This document shows, one piece after another, positions 35,133 through 42,807 of a stretch of 55,591 nucleotides of DNA. Origin of the DNA: Verrucomicrobiales bacterium (GTDB taxonomy: Bacteria; Verrucomicrobiota; Verrucomicrobiia; Verrucomicrobiales; V1-33); contig JAGNEJ010000024.1 in the NCBI GenBank assembly GCA_018003315.1, positions 1 to 55,591 of the forward strand, read 5' to 3'. A program made the position numbers and the translations under genes. Below the pieces are notes generated by a model. That model was not told the DNA's origin, made no database searches, and saw only the letters and a program-made list of their open reading frames with translations. Position 1 is the stretch's first letter. Each line of letters starts with the position of its first letter.

Positions 35133-36149
35133 TCACAATGTTTCATCCGTGCCGGTGTCCACGGCATCAATCCTCCGGCTCACCCTGGTTCGCAACGGTT
35201 CGTTGTGGATGCGTTTGACCCACTCGCGGCAGGCGGCGGCATCCACTCGGGCATTTTCCTGGGCCCAGGCGGCGATCATGGAATCGCGCACCCGCCCTGC
35301 CGAAAGACCGCTCAGCCACGCTCCCATCGCTTCCGCAGAATACGCCTCCGCGGCACAAATGGCCGATACCGTGCGCAGGGCGGTGGTCTCCATTGTCTCC
35401 GGGCTCCATTCCCGCTGCTCCAGCCAGGCTGCCAGCCCGGCCCCGTCACCCCGGATATACCAGCGGGCCAATTCCCCGGCCAATACCCGCTCAAGCCCGG
35501 GCAGGTTTTCCTGCGTGCTGAGCCACTCTGCCCTCGCCTGTGAGGCGTTGGGCTCCGCTTGCGCCCATCCTGCCAGCAGTCCATCCATGAGCAACGTTCG
35601 CTCAGAAGTCTTCGGAAGCCCCTGCAGCCATTCGCCGGCCAACCGGGGATTGCCCGCTGCCCACCCTTTCAGCACCGCCACGGAAGCTCCGGTCACACAG
35701 CGCAGATCCTCGCTCCTCGCCGCCTCCCATGCGGCCAGCGGGTCCAGCGCCGCCCATTGCTCAAAAAACTTCGCTCGTTCCTGCCCCCAGCTTCCCTCCT
35801 CCTGCAGTCTCATCCGACGGGCTGCGGGGCTTTCCCCATGCCAATCCCGTGGGATTTTGCCCGTTCTGGCGAATTCCTGCCTGTCTCCCAGCTTCGCCGC
35901 AAAGCCGGTTTGTTTTCCATCCCCCAATGCAGCGGGCTGACTTCCGTCGCCGTGCCCGGGGAGGTTTTCCTTTTGCTCAAGGGTCGATCCCGCAGCTTTC
36001 TCCCCATCATCACGGGATTTGCAGGAGGTGGCGCTGTTGGCAAAGCCTGCAAGCAGTCAGCCAAGAATGAAGGGCTTCCCAGTGAACGCGGGCGGGTTGC
36101 GCCGCTGGTTCCGTGGTGTTTTCCAGAATCGTTGCGATTTCGATTTCAT
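35133..36149 (-). CDS. Secreted alpha-helical hypothetical protein, interrupted by an in-frame UGA (possible pseudogene)
   Basis: The frame runs from an ATG at 36149 (MKSKSQRFWKTPRNQRRNPP) into a hydrophobic segment FTGKPFILG-UGA-LLAGFANSATSC, with the UGA at 36057-36059 as codon 31, and then stays open for 307 codons. TGA most simply replaces TGG (Trp). Downstream of a polar linker, the protein consists of helical repeats rich in Ala and Trp (WAALDPLAAWEAARSEDL, AVLKGWAAGNPRLAGEWLQG, GLLAGWAQAEPNASQARAEWL), the 'WAxxDPxAAxxWxxxLP' repeat architecture found widely in Verrucomicrobia. A start after the UGA would need TTG (such as 35927) or CTG and would lose the export signal. It is either a pseudogene, a readthrough case or a sequence error. 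Confidence 0.55.
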
Positions 36150-36236
36150 GCGCTGCCCGCATTATTCGGCCAAAGAGATCATTCCCATGCATCGCACTTC
36201 GGGACGAATTCTTCGCCCACCCGATGCCAAAATGAT

Positions 36237-36310
36237 CGAGCGGTGAACTCACTGTTGCTCCTGGATGCCCGCAGAACGTTCGATCCAATATGCAGCAAGT
36301 TCACCGCTCG
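36237..36310. repeat. 13-bp perfect inverted repeat between two secreted-protein genes
   Basis: CGAGCGGTGAACT (36237-36249) and AGTTCACCGCTCG (36298-36310) are perfect inverses separated by 48 bp. The pair lies between the stop of the PEP-CTERM gene (36357) and the start of the UGA-interrupted gene (36149), both minus strand. It could be an operator or a weak transcript-end structure; the loop is long for a terminator and no U-run follows. Confidence 0.55.
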
Positions 36311-36356
36311 CGTGATGTTCCCGGAAAGATGTTTCCGGAAACGCAAAAGCGAAGCC

Positions 36357-37076
36357 TTACTTGCGGCGACGGCGCAGCAGCAGGGTGGCTCCGAGAAGCC
36401 CCAGAACGCTCACCGTGGAAGCCTCAGGGATCTGGGCGAAGGTGGCCGTCTGGTATTCCCATTCAACGTTGGTGGCATCCGGCAGCTGATTGTGGATCAG
36501 GCCGCCGCCAGTGGAAACGCCTCCCGGGCCTTCGATGGTCCGGTCAACCTGGCCAAAGATCACCGTGAAGGCGTCGTCCCGGCTGTCATTCGGATTGTTT
36601 GCGATGTCGAACGTCGCCGCCGGGGCATTGACGACCGAGTTGTATTTGAAGTTGTTTTCCGTGAAGAGAATCCCCTCAAAGCACGGCGTTCCGATCAGGC
36701 CCATGTCATTGTAACCAAGAATGTAGGCCTGCTTGTTGTATTCGGGATGGGCTCCGTTGGAATCGGACGTGAAGGTTTCGAAAAACCCATAGACGTTCGC
36801 GCCGAGTCCGGCGTTGAACTGCACGCCTGGATCATGCGTCTGGAGCACATTGAAATTTGCCTGCCAGTCCGCCCAGTTCGATGCGGTTGGGGTGAAGCCA
36901 TCGTTAAACCACCCCAGCGCCAGCGTGAAGCTGGTATTCAGGGCGTTGCCGTGGGAATCATATCCCACCGGGTTCGTCCAGATGGAGGTCCCCCAGTTGT
37001 TTGACTGGGCCTTGGCAGTCCCGGTCAGACCGACCAAGGCAAGTGCCCCTAGTAATTGAGTGATGCGTGTTTTCAT
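36357..37076 (-). CDS. PEP-CTERM protein
   Basis: 239 aa with a signal peptide (MKTRITQLLGALALVGLTGTAKAQ). The C-terminus is a sorting signal: IPEASTVSVLGLLGATLLLRRRRK, i.e. a PEP-like motif (PEA), a membrane helix and an Arg cluster, so an exosortase/EpsH-type enzyme should process it. The body has a domain shared with the protein at 34138 (GWFNDGFTPTASNWADWQAN). Candidate promoter at 37099-37126. Probable envelope or matrix protein; no exosortase gene is within the window. Confidence 0.82.
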   Translation of the reverse strand: MKTRITQLLGALALVGLTGTAKAQSNNWGTSIWTNPVGYDSHGNALNTSFTLALGWFNDGFTPTASNWADWQANFNVLQTHDPGVQFNAGLGANVYGFFETFTSDSNGAHPEYNKQAYILGYNDMGLIGTPCFEGILFTENNFKYNSVVNAPAATFDIANNPNDSRDDAFTVIFGQVDRTIEGPGGVSTGGGLIHNQLPDATNVEWEYQTATFAQIPEASTVSVLGLLGATLLLRRRRK

Positions 37077-37098
37077 AAAATGAGTGTGAACGGGAGGT

Positions 37099-37126
37099 AT
37101 TGTCGTTTTTTTGTTATTCGCGTCAA
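37099..37126 (-). promoter_or_regulatory. Sigma-70-like promoter of the PEP-CTERM gene
   Basis: Minus strand TTGACG (37126-37121) and GACAAT (37104-37099), 16-bp spacer, matching five and four of six consensus bases. The -10 lies 22 bp before the ATG at 37076, giving a leader of about 15 nt with no clear Shine-Dalgarno sequence. Confidence 0.45.
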
Positions 37127-37175
37127 TGGATTTTTTGGAAATTTAGATTTTCTATGGATTTTTTGATGAATTGGC

Positions 37176-37205
37176 TTTTCCCCCGCCATTGCTGGCGGGG
37201 GAAAA
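37176..37205. repeat. Perfect 13-bp hairpin
   Basis: TTTTCCCCCGCCA (37176-37188) pairs with TGGCGGGGGAAAA (37193-37205) over a TTGC loop. T-rich and A-rich arms extend the stem instead of following it, so it is not a normal U-run terminator on either strand. It lies 100 bp upstream of the PEP-CTERM gene and directly beyond the stop of the pseudogene fragment at 37216. Confidence 0.65.
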
Positions 37206-37215
37206 ACCGTTCGAA

Positions 37216-37455
37216 TCAGGGTTGCACCCAGGGATTGGCGTTCCAGGGCATGGCGTGTTTCCAGTCCAGCTTGTTGCTCTGAACCTAGACGAACGTGCCC
37301 CGTCCGGCGCGGAACAACTGGAGGTTGCCGGTAGGCACCTGGGCCGAGTCGATCCGTTGGAGCACCGTGTGGAGCACACTGATGTCGTAGCCGCTGGCGT
37401 TGACCATGTTGTCGCCAACCCAGCCCTGGATCTGACTTGCGGAACCGGCACTAAG
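37216..37455 (-). pseudogene. Unrecognised gene fragment with internal amber codon
   Basis: The minus strand reads SQIQGWVGDNMVNASGYDIS, then VLHTVLQRIDSAQVPTGNLQ, LFRAGRGTFV, TAG (37285-37287), VQSNKLDWKHAMPWNANPW, VQP and a stop at 37216-37218. Protein-like composition continues in one frame across the TAG, so a CAG-to-TAG change is likely. There is no start codon or 5' part; the frame reaches about 37490 but its upper limit is unclear. I do not recognise the family. Likely the tail of a degraded secreted-protein gene. Confidence 0.45.
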
Positions 37456-37523
37456 TGAGGTGGAGAATCGGCTTGCAAGTGTCCGCTCTGGCTGGTTTGT
37501 TTCGGCCTTTTCCCCGCACCACC

Positions 37524-38027
37524 ATGTCCTCCCTGACCCGCGAAGAACTCAGCACCCACTCGCAGTGGGTCCACTCCAACGGAGCAACCGGCACACGCCT
37601 CGACCGCGCAGGGGTGGACTGTTCCGGGGCCGACCTCACCGGGGCGAATCTGGCCCGGGTCAGCCTGCCAGGAGCCCAATTTTCCAAGGCGAAACTCATT
37701 GGCACCACGTTTACCGATGCCGACCTCCCCCGTTTTCAAGCATGCGGAGCGGACGGCAGCGGAGCGAATTTCTCCGGCGCCCGACTTGATCACGCGGATT
37801 TCCGGGAAGCCGATCTGGACGGAGCCCAATTCCAGCGCGCATCCCTGGCTGGCTCCTCATTTGCCGGGGCGGATCTTTCCGGGGCACAATTCGACGGCGC
37901 TGACCTGAGCGGTGCGGATTTCACCAATGCCGACCTGTCAGGGGCCGACTTGACCGGAGCCAGGCAGGAAGGGGCCGTCTTTGCCGGTGCGGACTTGACC
38001 GATACCCGCGGGCTGGTGACTCGTTAG
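37524..38027 (+). CDS. Pentapeptide-repeat protein
   Basis: 167 aa from MSSLTREELSTHSQWVHSNG. Residues ~30-160 are A(D/N)Lxx repeats (GADLTGANLARVSLPGAQF, FAGADLSGAQFDGADLSGAD, LSGADLTGARQEGAVFAGAD), predicted to form a right-handed quadrilateral beta-helix. No signal or membrane segment, so cytoplasmic. Members with a regular square helix can mimic DNA and protect gyrase (Qnr), but nothing here shows that role. The open frame upstream to 37455 overlaps the antisense fragment and is not used. Confidence 0.88.
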   Translation: MSSLTREELSTHSQWVHSNGATGTRLDRAGVDCSGADLTGANLARVSLPGAQFSKAKLIGTTFTDADLPRFQACGADGSGANFSGARLDHADFREADLDGAQFQRASLAGSSFAGADLSGAQFDGADLSGADFTNADLSGADLTGARQEGAVFAGADLTDTRGLVTR

Positions 38028-38055
38028 GGTTTCCCCCGCCCCAACCGGTGCGGCC

Positions 38056-38472
38056 TCACAAATGATAGTCACCGGCCGCTTCCGGCTGGTAAAGCACCTG
38101 TTCGATGCGCAGCAGGCGAACGCCGGATGGCACCGGCCATTCAATGACATCGCCTTCGGTGTAGCCCAGGATCGCCGTGCCCACCGGGGCGAGCACCGAA
38201 ATGCGCCCTTCATTGATGTCCGCCTGATCCGGGAACACCAGCGTGTAGGTCATTTTCTCGTCGGCTTCCATGTCGCGCAGCACCACCTTTGAATTCATCG
38301 TCACCACGTTCGGCGGCACCTCCTTGGACGGCACCACTTCCGCCCGCTCCAGCTCCGCCGCCAGGTCATTCAAGCTCTTCCGGTCGCGCTCATTGAGCCC
38401 GTCAGCCATCGCGATGACTTTCCCCAGCCGTGTTTTGTCGATCTGAGTGATGTATAACTTTCTTTCCGCCAT
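38056..38472 (-). CDS. Rnk/GreA-like transcription factor
   Basis: 138 aa from MAERKLYITQIDKTRLGKVI; the upstream open frame to 38814 runs through another gene's coding strand and is not real. A short N-terminal helical part (LNDLAAELERAEVV) is followed by the GreA/GreB C-terminal FKBP-like domain: VTMNSKVVLRDMEADEKMTY, LVFPDQADINEGRISVLAPV and GTAILGYTEGDVIEWPVPSG. The length and short coiled part match Rnk (regulator of nucleoside diphosphate kinase), which binds RNA polymerase but lacks the acidic loop of GreA. Convergent with the pentapeptide gene (28-bp gap). Confidence 0.82.
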   Translation of the reverse strand: MAERKLYITQIDKTRLGKVIAMADGLNERDRKSLNDLAAELERAEVVPSKEVPPNVVTMNSKVVLRDMEADEKMTYTLVFPDQADINEGRISVLAPVGTAILGYTEGDVIEWPVPSGVRLLRIEQVLYQPEAAGDYHL

Positions 38473-38604
38473 GATGGTGTTCCCATTATGATCCCCCTGC
38501 AGATTTTCAACTTGGTTTTTTGAAAGAATGGCTGGCAGGGAAGGCATCAGCCCGCGGCAGTCCGGCAGTTGCAATCCCGCCGCCAGGCGGTCAAGGTGAC
38601 CGGC

Positions 38605-41600
38605 ATGTCGCTTTCCAGATTCCTGCTCCGCAGCGTGGTCCATTACTGGCGCTGGCACGTCGGCCTGCTGGCAGGGGTGGCGCTGGCGGCGATGGTGATT
38701 GCCGGGTCCATGCTGATCGGGAATGCCGTGAAGGAAACGCTCCGGCATCAATCCCAAGTGCGGCTGGGAAAAATCGACGAGGCCGTGAGCGCTGGAGAGG
38801 GATTTTTCGCCCAACGGGTGGTGGAAAAGATCCGTGCCACGATGCCGCCGGAAACGGTGGCCCCCGTGCTCCTGCTGCGCGGGACGGTGGCGATGCCGGC
38901 AAATTCCCGCCGGGTCAACGGAGTCAATGTGCTGGGCGTCGATGCCGCTTTCTGGGGGCTGGGCCGCACCGCGATGCCGCCGCCGGGAGGCATTGCGGTG
39001 AATGCGGCGCTGGCAGAGGCGCTGCAGGCTGCCGCGGGGGATGAGGTGGTCCTCCGTTTTGAAAAGCCCAGCCTGATTGCGCGGGATGCGCCGCTTTCCG
39101 GCGAATCGGACCAGACGGAGGTTTTGTCAGGCCCCATCGCGGCGGTCGCCGGTGCGGAAACCATGGGGTCGTTCAGCCTGATGGCGGAACAGACGCCTGC
39201 GCTGAACATTTTTGTGCCCTTGCAGCAGCTTCAGCAATCAGCCGGACAAGCAGGAAACGTGAATCTGGCGGTGGCGGACCGGCTGCAGCTTCCTGACAAA
39301 GCACCGCAGGGTCTGCTGCATGCGTTTCGCGATCCCGCCACCTGGAGTCCGCAGGATGTGGGATTGAACATCGATGCCCCGGTTGCCAACGGCCATTTCC
39401 GGATCAGCACCCCGCGGGTCTTCCTGGCGGACTCCGTGGCTGGGAAAATCACCGGAGGGGCCGGGGTGCTCACCTACCTCTGCACGGAAGCCCGCGGGGC
39501 GGCGGAGCACACGGCCTATCCCATGATTTCTGCCGTGGCTCCGGAACTGGGAATCCTGCCGGAAGGATTTCCTGAGGATGGCATCCTGCTCAACCAATGG
39601 ACGGCGGACAGCCTGAAATTGAAAACCGGCGATCCGGTGAAGGTGAATTATTTCACCGTCACCCGGGCCAGACAACTGCAGGAGGCGGAGGCGTCGTTCG
39701 TGGTCCGCGGCATTCTGCCCATGGACCACCCGGCGGTGCATGCGGCGTGGACGCCGGATTTCCCCGGCATCTCCGAAGCGGCCAACTGCCGCGACTGGAA
39801 GCCGGGCATTCCCATGAAGACGAAAGGCTTCATCCGGGAGGCAGACGAAGCTTACTGGCAGCAGTGGAAGGCGACGCCAAAAGCATTCATTTCGCTGAAA
39901 CGCGGACAGCAGCTCTGGACAAACCGCTTTGGCAGCCTGACTTCGCTCTGGCTGCCGAAGTCCGTCTATCGCACCGAGGCCAGCGCGGCCCGGCATGTGC
40001 AGGAATCGGTCACGCTGGAGGATCTGGGAATCGCCCTGGTGGAGCCGGCGAAGCTGGCGCAGGCGGCGGTGGACGGAAGCATGAATTTCGGATCGCTGTT
40101 CCTGTCGATGAGCATTTTTCTCATGGTGACGGCGTTTCTGCTCGCAGTGCTGCTCTTTCTCTTCAACCTCGAATCCCGCGCCGCACAGGTGGGACTGCTG
40201 CGCGCCGTTGGCCTGACCGGCGACCGGGTGCGGCTGGTCTTCCTGCTGGAAAGCGGCATCGGGGCCGCAGCCGGAGTGATGCTCGGCGCCGGGCTGGCCG
40301 TGTGGTATGCGGACTTCACCCTGGACCGGCTGGAGGGAGACTGGGCGGGTGCAGTGGCGGGGATGAAATTTGTCAGGACAGTGGCGGTGGCGTCGCTGGC
40401 CAACGGTGCCGCCATGACGTTCTGCCTGGTGCTGCTGCTGGTCTGGGCGGCCAGCCGCAGACTCTCCAAAGCGGAGCCCCACCGGCTGCTCTCCGGCGCA
40501 TCGTTAGAGGCGGCGGCGGCGCGCGGTTCGCGGCGTCCCCGGCGGCGGGGATTCGGCTTCTGGCTGGCGATGGGCTGTTTGGTGCTGGCGGCGGGCATGG
40601 TTCCGGCAGCCGCTTCCGTGCCCCGCGACCTGCAGCCGGGTGTGTTTTTCGGGGCGGCCACGCTGCTGGTGCTGGGGGGCATCTTTGGTATCAGCGACTG
40701 GCTGCGCAGCCTGGACATGGGCGCACCGTCCGGGCGGATCCGCTCCGCGTGGCATCTGGGAATCAGAAATGCGGTGCGTCGGCGGGGCCGCAGCCTGGCT
40801 GTCTGCGGCATGCTGGCTGCGGGAATTTTCCTGGTGGTGGCATTGAATGCATTTCGCCGGGAGGCGGACACCGTCCGCAGCCGCGGCACCGGAGGCTTCG
40901 CTCTCATGGGCACGGCGGACTCTCCCATTTACGAAGACCTGACCACGGCGTCGGGTGCGGAAGCCTACGGCCTGGAAGCCGCGGACCTGAAGGAGGTGGA
41001 CATCCTGCCGTTCCGTCAGCGCGAGGGCGAGGAGGCCAGTTGCCTGAATCTCAACAAAGCACAGTCGCCCAGCATCCTCGGCGTGAATGTGGCGGACGCG
41101 GTGCGCTTGGCAAAATTCAAATTCGCCGGGGTGGCCGCCGCTGCGCCGAAAGTCGGCAACCCGTGGGAACTGCTGCAGGCGGATGCCTGGGGCCCGGAGA
41201 TTCCAGTCATCGCCGACAAAAACTCCGCGCTGTGGGCGCTGAAGGTGTCGTTGGGCGATGTCATTGAAATCCAGGATGCCCGCGGGCGTCCGGCCAGACT
41301 GCGGCTGGTGGCGTGGCTTTCCGATTCCATCCTCCAGGGGCATCTGGTGCTTTCGGAATCCCACTTCCTGCGCCTCTTTCCCGACACGCCGGGCTACCGT
41401 GTGTTTCTGGTGAATGCCCCGGATGCCCGGCTGGAGGAAACACAAAAGACACTCACCCGGCAACTGCAGAACCGCGGACTGGCGCTGGAGTCGGCATCTG
41501 GCCGGCTGCGCCGGCTGCAGGCAGTGCAGAACGCCTACCTGGGGATTTTTTCCGCCCTGGGCGGGTTCGGACTGCTGCTGTCCACGCTCGGGCTCGGACT

Positions 41601-41913
41601 GCTGGTGGCACGCAATGTCCTGGAGCGCCGGGCGGAATTCGGGCTGTTGCAGGCCTGCGGATTCCGCCGCGGGCAACTTCGCCAGGTCATTCTGGGCGAA
41701 CATCTGCCGCTGTTCCTCGCCGCCTTCCTCGTGGGCACGGCGGCGGCTTTGCTGGCGCTGTGGCCGCACCTGCGCGACGGCTCCGCGGGCCTCCCGCTGG
41801 GGTGGACAGCTTTCCTGTTGACGGCCCTCGCCAGTGGCGGAGTTTTTTTCTGCTGGTTGGCAGCCTGGCTTGCCTTGCGCCAGCCGCTCATTCAATCCCT
41901 GCGCCATGAATAA
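38605..41913 (+). CDS. Very large FtsX-type ABC transporter permease
   Basis: 1,102 aa from MSLSRFLLRSVVHYWRWHVG. Architecture: N-terminal helix and a ~450-residue extracytoplasmic domain, then three helices of a first FtsX unit (SIFLMVTAFLLAVLLFLFNL, the signature AAQVGLLRAVGLTGDRVRL, and later helices to ~640), a second soluble domain, and a final FtsX unit (LGGFGLLLSTLGLGLLVARN, AEFGLLQACGFRRGQLRQVI). This MacB/YbbP/LolC-like topology needs an ATPase of the LolD type; none is adjacent, but one lies at 11628. Typical YbbP-like permeases are ~800 aa. The next gene starts within its last codons. Probable lipoprotein or hydrophobic-molecule exporter. Confidence 0.82.
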   Translation: MSLSRFLLRSVVHYWRWHVGLLAGVALAAMVIAGSMLIGNAVKETLRHQSQVRLGKIDEAVSAGEGFFAQRVVEKIRATMPPETVAPVLLLRGTVAMPANSRRVNGVNVLGVDAAFWGLGRTAMPPPGGIAVNAALAEALQAAAGDEVVLRFEKPSLIARDAPLSGESDQTEVLSGPIAAVAGAETMGSFSLMAEQTPALNIFVPLQQLQQSAGQAGNVNLAVADRLQLPDKAPQGLLHAFRDPATWSPQDVGLNIDAPVANGHFRISTPRVFLADSVAGKITGGAGVLTYLCTEARGAAEHTAYPMISAVAPELGILPEGFPEDGILLNQWTADSLKLKTGDPVKVNYFTVTRARQLQEAEASFVVRGILPMDHPAVHAAWTPDFPGISEAANCRDWKPGIPMKTKGFIREADEAYWQQWKATPKAFISLKRGQQLWTNRFGSLTSLWLPKSVYRTEASAARHVQESVTLEDLGIALVEPAKLAQAAVDGSMNFGSLFLSMSIFLMVTAFLLAVLLFLFNLESRAAQVGLLRAVGLTGDRVRLVFLLESGIGAAAGVMLGAGLAVWYADFTLDRLEGDWAGAVAGMKFVRTVAVASLANGAAMTFCLVLLLVWAASRRLSKAEPHRLLSGASLEAAAARGSRRPRRRGFGFWLAMGCLVLAAGMVPAAASVPRDLQPGVFFGAATLLVLGGIFGISDWLRSLDMGAPSGRIRSAWHLGIRNAVRRRGRSLAVCGMLAAGIFLVVALNAFRREADTVRSRGTGGFALMGTADSPIYEDLTTASGAEAYGLEAADLKEVDILPFRQREGEEASCLNLNKAQSPSILGVNVADAVRLAKFKFAGVAAAAPKVGNPWELLQADAWGPEIPVIADKNSALWALKVSLGDVIEIQDARGRPARLRLVAWLSDSILQGHLVLSESHFLRLFPDTPGYRVFLVNAPDARLEETQKTLTRQLQNRGLALESASGRLRRLQAVQNAYLGIFSALGGFGLLLSTLGLGLLVARNVLERRAEFGLLQACGFRRGQLRQVILGEHLPLFLAAFLVGTAAALLALWPHLRDGSAGLPLGWTAFLLTALASGGVFFCWLAAWLALRQPLIQSLRHE

Positions 41914-42625
41914 ATTCCTCTGCCTGATGCTCGTCGGAATCGCCGCCAGCCTGACAACCTTCAGCCGCGCCGACATTCCTCCGCTGCCTTTCTTCAACCC
42001 GGATGCTCCGAAACCGCCACCGGCGGAGCCGCAGAAAAAACCACAGCCCGCAGGAGCAGTGAGCGTGAAGGAGGATTTCTCCAGCATGGCCGCGGGCGAG
42101 GTGCCTGACGCCTTGATGGTGGTGGACGGGGCCTTTGAAATCGCGGAACTGTCCGGAAACAAATGCCTGCAGCTCAATGCGGAGCCCTTGGTCGATGCCG
42201 GAGTGCTGCTCGGCCGGAGCCTGAAAAACGGAGGCAGCGTGAAGGCAAAAATCCGCGCCACCAGCCGCAAGCGCAGTTTTCCAAAATTCGGGATCGGCAT
42301 CGGCGGCACCAGCGGCTATCGGCTGCTCCTGATCCCGGCGCAAAAACAAATCGAAGTCATCCGCGATGACGAAAACCTGGCCACGGCACCAGCCGCCTGG
42401 AAAAGCGGCGCCTGGTTCTGGATGGAATTTTCCAGCGTGCCGGCCGCGGGTGGCAAAAGCACCCTGGAGGGCCGCATTTGGGAGGACGGACAACCCCGAC
42501 CGGAAAAACCCCTGGTCACCCTCGCCGCGGAGGCGCCGCCTGCCGGAAAATGCTCTGTGTGGGGTGCTCCGTATGCAGGCACTCCGGTGCAGTTCGACGA
42601 CATCGAAATCACCTCCGACAAGTAA
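41906..42625 (+). CDS. Secreted hypothetical protein coupled to the permease
   Basis: 239 aa from MNKFLCLMLVGIAASLTTFS; signal peptide, then a Pro/Lys-rich linker (PDAPKPPPAEPQKKPQPAG) and a beta-sandwich-like domain (VKEDFSSMAAGEVPDALMVV, GSVKAKIRATSRKRSFPKFG, VQFDDIEITSDK) resembling a DUF1080/LamG-type jelly roll with the usual 'V(E/Q)FDDI(E/V)I' end. The ATG overlaps the permease stop by 8 nt, so they are translationally coupled; the protein may be a periplasmic partner. No named family can be given. Confidence 0.7.
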   Translation: MNKFLCLMLVGIAASLTTFSRADIPPLPFFNPDAPKPPPAEPQKKPQPAGAVSVKEDFSSMAAGEVPDALMVVDGAFEIAELSGNKCLQLNAEPLVDAGVLLGRSLKNGGSVKAKIRATSRKRSFPKFGIGIGGTSGYRLLLIPAQKQIEVIRDDENLATAPAAWKSGAWFWMEFSSVPAAGGKSTLEGRIWEDGQPRPEKPLVTLAAEAPPAGKCSVWGAPYAGTPVQFDDIEITSDK

Positions 42626-42807
42626 CTCCACGCCGCGTTAGGCTGCCACCGGCTGCCACCGGCGTCCGGCCAGGCGCAGGAGAACCTCGACGCCGACGAA
42701 TGGTGCCCTCCCGCCGGTTGCCTGGCAAAATTGGGGCAATCATCCATTTTGCATTGACGCAGGCATCATTTTTCGCCAGAGGTCGCGCAGATTTCGCGCC
42801 TCACTTT

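Noticed and set aside
37152-37829. 225-codon minus-strand open frame antisense to the pentapeptide gene
   Set aside because: The plus-strand pentapeptide repeats are unmistakable; the antisense product is an Arg/Ser shadow over that part.
38475-38814. Extended N-terminus for the Rnk-like gene
   Set aside because: Runs antisense through the start of the permease, and residues are unlike the family.
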